Counted from the first letter of the stretch, positions 1-5,447 are shown. The stretch is DNA of 7,152 bases from an uncultured Methylophaga sp. (GCA_947631375.1 CANRLD010000092.1:1-7152); one strand, 5' to 3'. Numbers and translations are program-made. The notes: generated by a model from the letters alone, not told the origin.

Positions 1-291
1 GTACAAGGTATCTTGCATTTTATTGATGGCAAAGATGCCGCGGAAATTGTTGCAGCACCTCGCTTGCACCATCAATACCTGCCAGATCAAATCCAAATGG
101 AAACGCCAGGCTTTAGTGAAGCCGATCAACAGGATCTGCAGGCTCGCGGTCATCAGCTGCAAGTGCTAAACCGCCAGTTTGGCAATATGCAGGTGATTGT
201 TGTCGACAAAAAAACGGGGCAACTCAGTGCGGCCAGCGATCCACGCGGTGAAGGCATGGCTCTCGTTGACACCATCGCTCCCCTACACTAA
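1..291 (+). CDS. ggt: Gamma-glutamyltransferase, C-terminal fragment (5' end outside window)
   Basis: The frame is open from base 1 to a TAA at 289-291 and encodes the last 96 residues. It shows the C-terminal signature of gamma-glutamyltranspeptidase: AAPRLHHQYLPD near the start of the fragment and AASDPRGEG near the end, which closely match the small-subunit end of E. coli Ggt as I remember it. The enzyme is an Ntn-hydrolase, normally periplasmic, that cleaves the gamma-glutamyl bond of glutathione and transfers the glutamyl group to water or amino acids. The autoprocessing Thr and the oxyanion residues should lie upstream, outside the window, so activity cannot be judged here. No intrinsic terminator follows. 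The stop is only six bases from the stop of the convergent gene, so the transcripts may overlap. Confidence 0.93.
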   Translation, partial: VQGILHFIDGKDAAEIVAAPRLHHQYLPDQIQMETPGFSEADQQDLQARGHQLQVLNRQFGNMQVIVVDKKTGQLSAASDPRGEGMALVDTIAPLH

Positions 292-297
292 AACAGC

Positions 298-759
298 TTA
301 AAGCCTCATATCGGCCGGCATGACACCTTTGCGAGCTTGTACTAAAGCGCTGCCCTCCATCACTATCAATGCAACCAGTGCCAGCGAAATCGGCAGCAAT
401 GAAAACCAGCCTAATACGGAGCGCTGAATCATCCGCATCGCTTGATCTGCCTGCATCGATAGCAAAAACCAGCCAATACCAAATATGACGGCAGCTACTA
501 AATAAGCAATCAATAGGTATTGGCAACGCTTCCAGGCTAGCTGCCAGTGTGCTTTGACTAGCTCCGTTTGTTGCTGTGAAGAATGAGCTTGGTAAGCGAT
601 TGAGGCAATCATCGCCAACGATCCCAGCAGCGATAATGTGACCACCAGCCACGGCGTTCGAGTACCAAATAAAATCGCCGGCACAAAGAAATGAAAGATC
701 GCCACATTGAACATAACGCGTTCATGCGGCTTGCTCGCTTCGTGGTAAATTACAGCCAT
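298..759 (-). CDS. Four-helix integral membrane protein of unknown function
   Basis: A 153-residue protein that I do not recognise. Hydrophobic stretches at about residues 16-33, 36-56, 80-101 and 112-135 suggest four membrane helices, with no signal peptide. The loop at 57-79 is polar and Gln/Lys rich, and the tail ends in QARKGVMPADMRL. The ATG at 757-759 is supported by AGGAG (complement of 767-771) seven bases upstream. A longer reading frame on the same strand (224-652) overlaps it, but that frame has no membrane pattern or good ribosome site and looks like a shadow. The gene starts 35 bases from the divergent yjjV and ends against ggt, so it is probably transcribed alone. Its function is unknown; small inner-membrane proteins of this kind are common in gammaproteobacteria. 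Confidence 0.75.
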   Translation of the reverse strand: MAVIYHEASKPHERVMFNVAIFHFFVPAILFGTRTPWLVVTLSLLGSLAMIASIAYQAHSSQQQTELVKAHWQLAWKRCQYLLIAYLVAAVIFGIGWFLLSMQADQAMRMIQRSVLGWFSLLPISLALVALIVMEGSALVQARKGVMPADMRL

Positions 760-794
760 ATCCTGTCTCCTCTGTTTATAAAGGCAGTGCCAAC

Positions 795-1559
795 ATGTTG
801 CACTTGATTGATAGCCATTGCCATCTGGATTTTGCTGATTTCGACGCTGACCGCGATGCGGTTCTGCAACGTTGCTTGCAGTCAGGCATCCACAACATCG
901 TCGTACCCGGTGTCACTGTTGCAAATTGGCCGCGACAAATTGCGCTCTGTCAATACTATCCTCAACTGGCACTGGCATTGGGTTGTCACCCGATGTTTAT
1001 GTCTGAACACCCAGACGATGCCCTGCAACAACTCGCTCACGCCATACAACAACACACGCCAGTGGCTATCGGTGAGATTGGACTGGATTTTTATCTGCCA
1101 GATTTCAATAGCCAGCAGCAACTATCGTTATTTGAGGCGCAACTGGATCTTGCTGAAAAAAATTCACTGCCCGTTATTTTGCATGTCCGTAAAGCGCACG
1201 ACCAGGTGCTGAAGCTGCTGCGGAAAAAAGCATTACCCGGCGGTATTGTTCACGCCTTCAGCGGCAGTGCCCAACAAGCTGAACACTATCGCCGGCTCAA
1301 TTTTCTAGTCGGTATCGGCGGCGCATTAACTTATCCTCGAGCAAAACGTCTGCAGGGTTTATTTACTCAATTGCCACTCTCACAAATTGTGCTGGAAACT
1401 GACGCGCCGGATATGCCTCTTCATGGGTATCAGGGTCAGCGAAACTCCCCTGAATATCTTCCGATCGTCCTTCAGAAACTAAGCCAGTTACGTGGTGAAA
1501 CCGCTGAGCACATTGCCGCCGTCACCAGTGCCAATTGCCAACGGCTGCTATCGTTCTAA
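795..1559 (+). CDS. yjjV: TatD-family metal-dependent hydrolase, YjjV type
   Basis: A 254-residue TIM-barrel metallohydrolase, the normal length for the TatD/YjjV family. The metal ligands are visible in order: H8 and H10 in DSHCHLD, E94 in GEIGLDF, H130 in ILHVRKAH, H153 in VHAFSG and D203 in ETDAPDMP. Family members are Mg2+-dependent nucleases proposed to act in DNA repair or 3'-5' trimming. The exact substrate of the YjjV branch is unsettled. The ATG at 795 is preceded by AAAGG at 780-784, ten bases away. It lies 35 bases from the start of the divergent membrane-protein gene, leaving little room for two separate promoters. An ATG immediately follows the stop codon (TAAATG at 1557-1562) but opens only a 22-codon frame. 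Confidence 0.92.
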   Translation: MLHLIDSHCHLDFADFDADRDAVLQRCLQSGIHNIVVPGVTVANWPRQIALCQYYPQLALALGCHPMFMSEHPDDALQQLAHAIQQHTPVAIGEIGLDFYLPDFNSQQQLSLFEAQLDLAEKNSLPVILHVRKAHDQVLKLLRKKALPGGIVHAFSGSAQQAEHYRRLNFLVGIGGALTYPRAKRLQGLFTQLPLSQIVLETDAPDMPLHGYQGQRNSPEYLPIVLQKLSQLRGETAEHIAAVTSANCQRLLSF

Positions 1560-1741
1560 ATGCATCATGATAAAACCTGTCTCGTTTGCAACTACAGCTT
1601 GTTACCGCTCAGCATCCCCATGATCTAATCCAGGCGGTCAATCAGACTTCATCAATACCACAAAATATCACTGGTGATTTTGCCATTGCTCCGCGGTTAT
1701 CGGAAAATAGTCCATTACTCATTAGTACAAGGGAAAACCGG
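1560..1741 (+). other. Intergenic leader between yjjV and tcdA
   Basis: This 182-base gap contains no convincing gene. One frame continues into tcdA from a TTG at 1586 and would add 52 residues. Their composition is not E1-like and no ribosome site precedes them. A 22-codon ATG frame (1560-1628) containing CLVC abuts the yjjV stop. No strong sigma-70 promoter stands out. TTGTTA at 1599-1604 with TCTAAT at 1624-1629 has a 19-base spacer and is weak. The gap probably holds the tcdA promoter, but I cannot place it. Confidence 0.4.
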
Positions 1742-2479
1742 ATGGCGTATGACAGCCCGTTATTTGAACGTACCCGTATTCTGCTTGGCGATACCGGTAT
1801 TGAACGCCTGCAAAACAGTCATGTTTTTATCGCCGGCGTCGGCGGCGTCGGTTCGTTTACCGCTGAAGCATTGGCACGTATGGGAGTTGGGAAATTAACC
1901 CTGGTAGATCATGATGTTGTTGCAGCGTCGAATACCAACCGGCAATTGATTGCCTTGGCCTCGACTCTCGGTAAGTTAAAAGTCGATGTGATGGCCGAGC
2001 GCATTGCAGAGATAAATCCGCTTTGTGAAGTTCATTTGGTGACTGACTTTTTAACACCGACCACCATGCCCGAAGTATTGACTCAAGGGTTTGATGTGAT
2101 CGTAGATGCCATCGACAGCCTGAGCAGCAAAACGGCCTTATTGGAAACAGCGTGGCGTAATCAAATACCCGTCTTTTCCAGTATGGGCGCTGGCGGCAAA
2201 CTGGACCCAACGCAGGTGCGTACTGCTGATCTAATGGATACCTCAATTTGCAAACTGGCAAAACAGATCCGCGCTCAGCTGCGCAAGCGGGGTATCGGTA
2301 AAGGCATTCAGACTGTTTATTCTCTGGAGCCGCCATTGCCACCGTTGCCACCAGAGCCAGTCAGTCATGGTCGTCCCCGGGCGGTAAATGGCACTGTCAG
2401 TTATATGCCATCCATTTTTGGTTTAACGCTGGCAGGACTGGTAGTGAATCACCTTGCAGGAAATGCTCGCCGTGTCTGA
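1742..2479 (+). CDS. tcdA: E1-like tRNA threonylcarbamoyladenosine dehydratase, short form (TcdA/CsdL family)
   Basis: A 245-residue ThiF/MoeB-fold enzyme. The nucleotide-binding loop GVGGVGS lies near residue 30. It is followed by LVDHDVVAASNTNRQ, the acidic-residue and NxNRQ signature, then DVIVDAIDS and GAGGKLDPTQ. TcdA uses ATP to adenylate the t6A carboxyl and cyclise it to ct6A at position 37 of ANN-decoding tRNAs in the cytoplasm. This copy lacks the VDCVFSTE-type segment recalled from E. coli TcdA. It has instead LRKRGIGKG...TVYSLEPP and a proline-rich loop (PPLPPLPPEP), more like the shorter YrvM-type branch. The ATG at 1742 is chosen because AAGGGA (1729-1734) sits seven bases upstream and homology begins there. 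The 3' end overlaps the next gene by eight bases, which indicates one operon. Another ThiF-like adenylyltransferase role is possible. Confidence 0.82.
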   Translation: MAYDSPLFERTRILLGDTGIERLQNSHVFIAGVGGVGSFTAEALARMGVGKLTLVDHDVVAASNTNRQLIALASTLGKLKVDVMAERIAEINPLCEVHLVTDFLTPTTMPEVLTQGFDVIVDAIDSLSSKTALLETAWRNQIPVFSSMGAGGKLDPTQVRTADLMDTSICKLAKQIRAQLRKRGIGKGIQTVYSLEPPLPPLPPEPVSHGRPRAVNGTVSYMPSIFGLTLAGLVVNHLAGNARRV

Positions 2480-2981
2480 TCCAGCCAATGTGCTTAACTG
2501 CACAGCTGAGCGTCAACATCAATTACAAGACTTGCTCAAACCGTTTGGGATCGTCATCAAACCCGTAAGCCTGAACGAACCGATCCCCGGTAGTTTTTTT
2601 GGCGATCGTGAAGCTGGTCTGCTCGGTAATCAGTTGTTACTGCGAGCCGATACGCCTGTTCACTCTGCTTTGCATGAAGCCGGGCACTATATCTGTATGG
2701 ATGAAGAGCGGCGCCAAACCTTGGATACCAATGCTGAAGGCGATTATGACGAAGAAAACGGGGTGTGTTACCTGCAAATTTTGCTTAGTAACTATCTGCC
2801 TGATGTCGGTCAACATCGCATGATGCAGGATATGGATAGCTGGGGTTACAGCTTTCGCCTGGGCAGTGCCAAAGCCTGGTTTGAAAATGATGCCGAAGAT
2901 GCACAGCAATGGTTACGCCGGCACAACATTATTGATGAACACAATCAACTCACCTGGCAACTGCGCGCATCGTTATCTTAA
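2472..2981 (+). CDS. Small HEAGH-motif protein, probable ImmA/IrrE-like zinc peptidase
   Basis: A 169-residue cytoplasmic protein with no signal peptide or membrane helix. Residues 68-72 are HEAGH, inside ALHEAGHYI, a textbook HExxH zinc-protease helix. About 22 residues later comes EENGVCYLQILLSNYLP. In its spacing and pattern (acidic residue, then an LQ..LL...LP helix) it resembles the third-ligand helix of ImmA/IrrE gluzincins, making E94 or E95 the likely third ligand. I do not recognise a named family. The GTG at 2472 is preferred, with AGGA (2458-2461) ten bases upstream. The ATG at 2463 would sit one base from that site. The start lies inside the end of tcdA, so translation is probably coupled. 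The C-terminal third is acidic and Trp-rich. Substrate and role are unknown, and the protease assignment is inference from the motif. Confidence 0.72.
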   Translation: MSDPANVLNCTAERQHQLQDLLKPFGIVIKPVSLNEPIPGSFFGDREAGLLGNQLLLRADTPVHSALHEAGHYICMDEERRQTLDTNAEGDYDEENGVCYLQILLSNYLPDVGQHRMMQDMDSWGYSFRLGSAKAWFENDAEDAQQWLRRHNIIDEHNQLTWQLRASLS

Positions 2982-2983
2982 AA

Positions 2984-3012
2984 TTGCAGCGCGTTGGTGA
3001 GCTGTTTATAAT
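2984..3012 (+). promoter_or_regulatory. Sigma-70 promoter of the mneA leader
   Basis: TATAAT at 3007-3012 is a perfect -10 hexamer. TTGCAG at 2984-2989 is an acceptable -35, and the spacer is exactly 17 bases. It predicts a start near 3019-3020, which is the first base of helix P1 of the riboswitch. The -35 begins three bases after the stop codon of the HEAGH gene. Confidence 0.8.
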
Positions 3013-3019
3013 ACGCCCT

Positions 3020-3135
3020 GTCTTAGGGGAGTAGTCTACCCACTTTGGTGCGTGAATCTGTCAACATACTTGCGTCCTCAAGACGCATGGCAGATTCGTG
3101 TCTTTCAACTGAATGACATTGGCAAGACCTGAGGC
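3020..3135 (+). promoter_or_regulatory. yybP-ykoY manganese riboswitch
   Basis: The conserved core is visible on both sides: GGGGAGTAG at 3026-3034 and TTGGCAAGACC at 3119-3129. These segments form the Mn2+-binding internal loops of the yybP-ykoY class. P1 pairs GTCTTAGG (3020-3027) with CCTGAGGC (3128-3135), eight pairs with two G-U wobbles. A long variable arm is formed by GAATCTG (3054-3060) with CAGATTC (3091-3097), capped by TGCGTC/GACGCA with loop CTCAA (3071-3087). The class senses Mn2+ and controls manganese exporters. Here it precedes a UPF0016 exporter, as expected. P1 shares 3133-3135 with the following terminator, so ligand-stabilised P1 should block termination (an ON switch). 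Confidence 0.92.
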
Positions 3136-3183
3136 AAATAGCAACTCTACAGGCGGGTAGTTGCTATTTGCCTTTGGTTTTTT
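3133..3183 (+). terminator. Riboswitch-controlled intrinsic terminator
   Basis: A perfect 14-bp stem pairs GGCAAATAGCAACT (3133-3146) with AGTTGCTATTTGCC (3159-3172) around a 12-base loop. It is followed by TTTGG and then six T (3178-3183). The bottom GGC of the 5' arm is also the 3' end of riboswitch helix P1. When P1 forms, the base of the stem opens and the hairpin moves away from the U-tract. The terminator lies before the mneA ribosome site (GGAG, 3193-3196), so it decides whether mneA is transcribed. Confidence 0.88.
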
Positions 3184-3207
3184 ATCCCCGCCGGAGTTTT
3201 CAACATC

Positions 3208-3762
3208 ATGGAAGCCTTTCTCCTCTCCACCGCTACCGTCGCTCTCGCTGAAATCGGTGATAAAACCCAACTCCTTTCATTGCTACTGGCCGCCCGCTTT
3301 CGTGCGCCGCTACTCATCATCAGCGGTATTTTTATTGCGACGCTGATTAATCATGGATTGTCAGCATCTCTCGGCGTCTGGCTCACAGAAATCATCTCCC
3401 CACAAAGCGGAAAACTACTGATAGGTTTCAGTTTTATCGCTGTCGCTTTTTGGGTACTCATTCCCGATAAAGAAGAAGAAATCTCGTCCAATCTCAATCG
3501 TTACGGTGCCTTTATCGCAACAGTTGTCTTGTTTTTCCTGGCGGAAATTGGCGATAAAACTCAAATTGCCACCATTCTGCTGGCAGCACAGTACCAGCAG
3601 CTACTGTTGATAACGCTGGGCACCACACTCGGTATGATGTTGGCAAACGTCCCCGTGGTACTGTTTGGTCACAAATTGATGCAGAAACTACCACTTAATG
3701 TTGCGCGCTATGTAGCTTTTTCAGTTTTTCTGGTGATGGGCGTTATCACTTTTCTGCTTTGA
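3208..3762 (+). CDS. mneA: Manganese exporter, UPF0016/TMEM165-GDT1 family
   Basis: A 184-residue inner-membrane protein made of two homologous halves. Each half has the family signature AEIGDKTQ: E15-G17-D18-K19-T20 in the first and E113-G115-D116-K117-T118 in the second. These acidic residues form the cation path in this family. Hydrophobic stretches indicate about six helices, with a charged central loop (PDKEEEISSNLNR, residues 86-98). Bacterial members such as MneA of Vibrio cholerae export Mn2+ and protect against manganese toxicity, and eukaryotic relatives move Ca2+/Mn2+. The upstream yybP-ykoY riboswitch and terminator strongly support the manganese role and predict induction by excess Mn2+. 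The ATG at 3208 follows GGAG (3193-3196) by eleven bases, rather far, but it begins the family-typical N-terminus. Confidence 0.92.
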   Translation: MEAFLLSTATVALAEIGDKTQLLSLLLAARFRAPLLIISGIFIATLINHGLSASLGVWLTEIISPQSGKLLIGFSFIAVAFWVLIPDKEEEISSNLNRYGAFIATVVLFFLAEIGDKTQIATILLAAQYQQLLLITLGTTLGMMLANVPVVLFGHKLMQKLPLNVARYVAFSVFLVMGVITFLL

Positions 3763-3788
3763 CAGCATCAATGGTAAATTCATACTGT
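3759..3788 (+). promoter_or_regulatory. Candidate promoter of the YbaK-like gene
   Basis: A perfect -35 TTGACA at 3759-3764 contains the mneA stop codon TGA (3760-3762). TACTGT at 3783-3788 is a weak -10 after an 18-base spacer. It would let the deacylase gene be expressed independently of the manganese switch. No terminator separates the two genes, so read-through from mneA is also likely. Confidence 0.45.
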
Positions 3789-3820
3789 AAACAATTTCGA
3801 CAGCCTTCCAGGGAGAATAT

Positions 3821-4315
3821 ATGAGCCACACCATCAGCTCACCGGTAACCGAATTGCTGACACAACATGCCATCGACTTTGAAGTGATTGAGATCCCGCT
3901 CAGCGAAGATAAAAAGCCCATCCGCAGCCTTGAGGAATTACTTGGCAGCCAGGGACGTAATCCTGACTCTGTTATTCGCAGTCTGCTGTTTCGCACCGGC
4001 ACTGATAAGTTTGTCTTGCTGGCGGTGGCCGGCGGTGGCCGCGCAGACTGGGCAACACTGCGCAAACACCTGGATGAGCGCAAATTGCGGATGGCAGAGT
4101 TTACTGAAGTAGAGTACGCCACCGGTTATGTTATTGGTGCCGTGCCACCCATTGCACTCCCGAAGTCGGTTACCGTGCTGGCTGATGAAAGCATCTTTGC
4201 TTATGATGAAGTCATCATCGGCAGTGGCGTGTTGGGTTATGCTCTGGCACTCTCTACCAACGATTTACAAGAAATCATGGTAGATGTCCCGCTGGGTGAA
4301 TTCGTCAAAAGCTGA
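3821..4315 (+). CDS. YbaK/ProX-family aminoacyl-tRNA deacylase
   Basis: A 164-residue free-standing editing domain, the usual length for the family. Recognisable segments are PDSVIRSLLF (48-57), LLAVAGGGRADWATLRKHL (66-84) and TGYVIGAVPPIALP (101-114), corresponding to the substrate-pocket strands and the G(Y)xxGxxxP loop. Relatives hydrolyse mischarged tRNAs (Cys-tRNAPro for YbaK, Ala-tRNAPro for ProXp-ala) in the cytoplasm. The specificity of this one cannot be read from sequence. The position that is the catalytic Lys in E. coli YbaK (VYKTLL) appears to be Arg53 (VIRSLL), which may mean altered chemistry or a different subfamily. ATG 3821 is preceded by GGGAG (3811-3815), five bases away. 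A long hairpin follows the stop. Confidence 0.87.
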   Translation: MSHTISSPVTELLTQHAIDFEVIEIPLSEDKKPIRSLEELLGSQGRNPDSVIRSLLFRTGTDKFVLLAVAGGGRADWATLRKHLDERKLRMAEFTEVEYATGYVIGAVPPIALPKSVTVLADESIFAYDEVIIGSGVLGYALALSTNDLQEIMVDVPLGEFVKS

Positions 4316-4339
4316 CAATTTCTGTTGTCCAGCTGGCAA

Positions 4340-4379
4340 TAAACGCGTTGTCGAAAATACCTTTTCGGCAACGCGTTTA
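4340..4379 (+). terminator. Long hairpin after the YbaK-like gene, probable terminator
   Basis: AAACGCGTTGTCGAAAA (4341-4357) pairs with TTTTCGGCAACGCGTTT (4362-4378) over 17 positions with one G-U wobble and a TACC loop. The flanking T4340/A4379 can pair as well. The U-tract is only three T, so it is not a classic intrinsic terminator. It could also protect the 3' end. It lies 25 bases after the stop and separates this unit from ygaVP. Confidence 0.55.
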
Positions 4380-4397
4380 CTAATCTGATTAAGCTTT

Positions 4398-4425
4398 ATC
4401 TAATTTAGTATTCTCTAATGTAGAT
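4398..4425. promoter_or_regulatory. Candidate YgaV operator (imperfect inverted repeat)
   Basis: ATCTAATTTAG (4398-4408) and CTAATGTAGAT (4415-4425) form an inverted repeat matching at 9 of 11 positions with a six-base spacer. It lies in an AT-rich region 47-74 bases upstream of the ygaV start. A possible -10 TACAAT is at 4434-4439, so a repressor bound to the repeat would cover the -35 region. ArsR-family regulators usually bind such dyads in their own promoters. No -35 hexamer is clear. Confidence 0.5.
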
Positions 4426-4471
4426 TATCTCGATACAATTCGAGGATGACCAGACTGTTAACAATGCCGCC

Positions 4472-4825
4472 ATGATAGTAACCACACCGGCTTTTCCTGA
4501 GCTGTTGGAGTTACAACAGCACGCCCAAGATGCTGCAAATCTGCTTAAGCAAATGAGCAATGAACATCGGTTAATGATTTTATGCGCTTTGGGACGGCAG
4601 GAATATTCGGTTAGCGAGTTAAATGCGTTGGTACCATTAAGCCAGTCGGCATTATCCCAACACCTTGCCAGTCTACGAAAGGCTGAATTAGTTACCACCC
4701 GAAAAGCCTCACAAACAGTTTATTACCGCCTGCATAGCGATGCCGCACTACGCATTATTGATGTGTTGCAATCGCTTTATTGTCCGAATTATCAATCGCC
4801 CCCTTCCCGTGGAGAAACATCATGA
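4472..4825 (+). CDS. ygaV: ArsR-family persulfide-responsive repressor (YgaV/BigR/SqrR type)
   Basis: A 117-residue winged-helix protein. The recognition helix is SQSALSQHLASLRKAEL (57-73), followed by the beta wing TRKASQTVYYRL (76-87). No metal-site CxC motif is present. Instead Cys38 (MILCAL) and Cys104 (SLYCP) are 66 residues apart, the same spacing as the reactive pair C41/C107 of SqrR, as I recall it. In these sensors the two cysteines form a polysulfide bridge on exposure to persulfides and the repressor releases DNA. ygaP follows with an ATGA overlap, as in the E. coli ygaVP operon, so this gene probably represses both genes through the upstream inverted repeat. The start at 4472 has a poor ribosome site. 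A nine-codon ATG frame (4446-4475) overlaps it by ATGA. Confidence 0.87.
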   Translation: MIVTTPAFPELLELQQHAQDAANLLKQMSNEHRLMILCALGRQEYSVSELNALVPLSQSALSQHLASLRKAELVTTRKASQTVYYRLHSDAALRIIDVLQSLYCPNYQSPPSRGETS

Positions 4826-5355
4826 GCTATTCCAGTGAAAAATCAGACAACCTTTTCCAGCACGCCTCAGCCGCTGATTTATGTATTATTGATGTCAGAA
4901 CCGCCGCTGAAGTACGCGCAAAATCGTTACCTGGCGCCATTCATATTCCATTACAGGATATTACCGCCGACACGGTACAGCAGGCGGTTCAGGCACAACA
5001 TAACAGCTCAGGAAAAGTGTACTTTTTATGTCAGTCAGGGCGACGTGCTGAAATTGCCGCTAAACAGCTGGATGGCAAAATAGCGCGGCAGCTAGTCGTT
5101 ATTGAGGGGGGGATTCAAGCAGTAGAACGCTCTCAACCAGCACTAATACTCTCTCAAGGCAATGCTATCTCTATCGAACGCCAGGTACGCATCGCTGCGG
5201 GCAGTCTGGTACTAACAGGGGTTATTGCTGGGGTACTACTACATGCTGGCTGGTTAGCATTATCCGGTTTTGTCGGTGCCGGACTTATTTTCGCTGGTAT
5301 CACCGATACCTGTGCCATGGGCCTGCTACTCGCCAGAATGCCTTGGAATAAATAA
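4822..5355 (+). CDS. ygaP: Membrane-anchored rhodanese (YgaP type)
   Basis: A 177-residue protein with a cytoplasmic rhodanese domain (about 1-110) and a two-helix membrane tail (about 126-145 and 147-167, DUF2892-like) ending MPWNK, as in E. coli YgaP. The active-site loop is CQSGRRA with catalytic Cys70. Cys164 in the second helix matches the second conserved Cys of E. coli YgaP. The enzyme carries sulfane sulfur as a persulfide on Cys70 and transfers it, for example to thiols or cyanide in vitro. With a persulfide-sensing repressor beside it, the likely role is handling sulfide or persulfide stress at the inner membrane. ATG 4822 overlaps the ygaV stop (ATGA), with GGAG at 4811-4814 seven bases upstream. 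An upstream in-frame start (4780) lies inside ygaV and is not needed. Confidence 0.9.
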   Translation: MSYSSEKSDNLFQHASAADLCIIDVRTAAEVRAKSLPGAIHIPLQDITADTVQQAVQAQHNSSGKVYFLCQSGRRAEIAAKQLDGKIARQLVVIEGGIQAVERSQPALILSQGNAISIERQVRIAAGSLVLTGVIAGVLLHAGWLALSGFVGAGLIFAGITDTCAMGLLLARMPWNK

Positions 5356-5371
5356 GCTCACAGACTGAGCT
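5355..5371 (+). terminator. Weak terminator-like hairpin after ygaP
   Basis: AGCTCA (5355-5360) and TGAGCT (5366-5371) form a perfect 6-bp stem with a five-base loop, starting on the last base of the ygaP stop codon. Only a short T-run (5375-5377) follows, so efficiency is doubtful. Confidence 0.4.
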
Positions 5372-5447
5372 GCATTTCAAAAGTTGGACGTTGATCTAAC
5401 CTTTGCACTGCACCCCAAATGTCGTCATCGCAAGCATTTACACAATC

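Noticed and set aside
224..652. 142-codon minus-strand frame overlapping the ggt end and the membrane-protein gene
   Set aside because: Its product has no recognisable pattern, it overlaps two better-supported genes, and it lacks a ribosome site. The 298-759 frame has clear membrane helices and a good AGGAG.
1586..1741. 52-residue N-terminal extension of tcdA from a TTG
   Set aside because: No ribosome site precedes the TTG, the extension is not E1-like, and the ATG at 1742 has AAGGGA at ideal distance.
1857..2351. 164-codon minus-strand frame inside tcdA
   Set aside because: It is antisense to a clearly conserved gene, with a Cys/Arg-rich composition typical of shadow frames.
3061..3270. 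69-codon minus-strand frame across the riboswitch and the mneA start
   Set aside because: The sequence is fully explained by the riboswitch, terminator and mneA.
3721..4122. 133-codon minus-strand frame over the YbaK-like gene
   Set aside because: It is a shadow of the conserved deacylase gene, Ser/Arg-rich and without family features.
4472..4825. Arsenic- or metal-sensing ArsR
   Set aside because: No CxC or histidine metal-site motif is present. The cysteine spacing and the adjacent rhodanese point to persulfide sensing.
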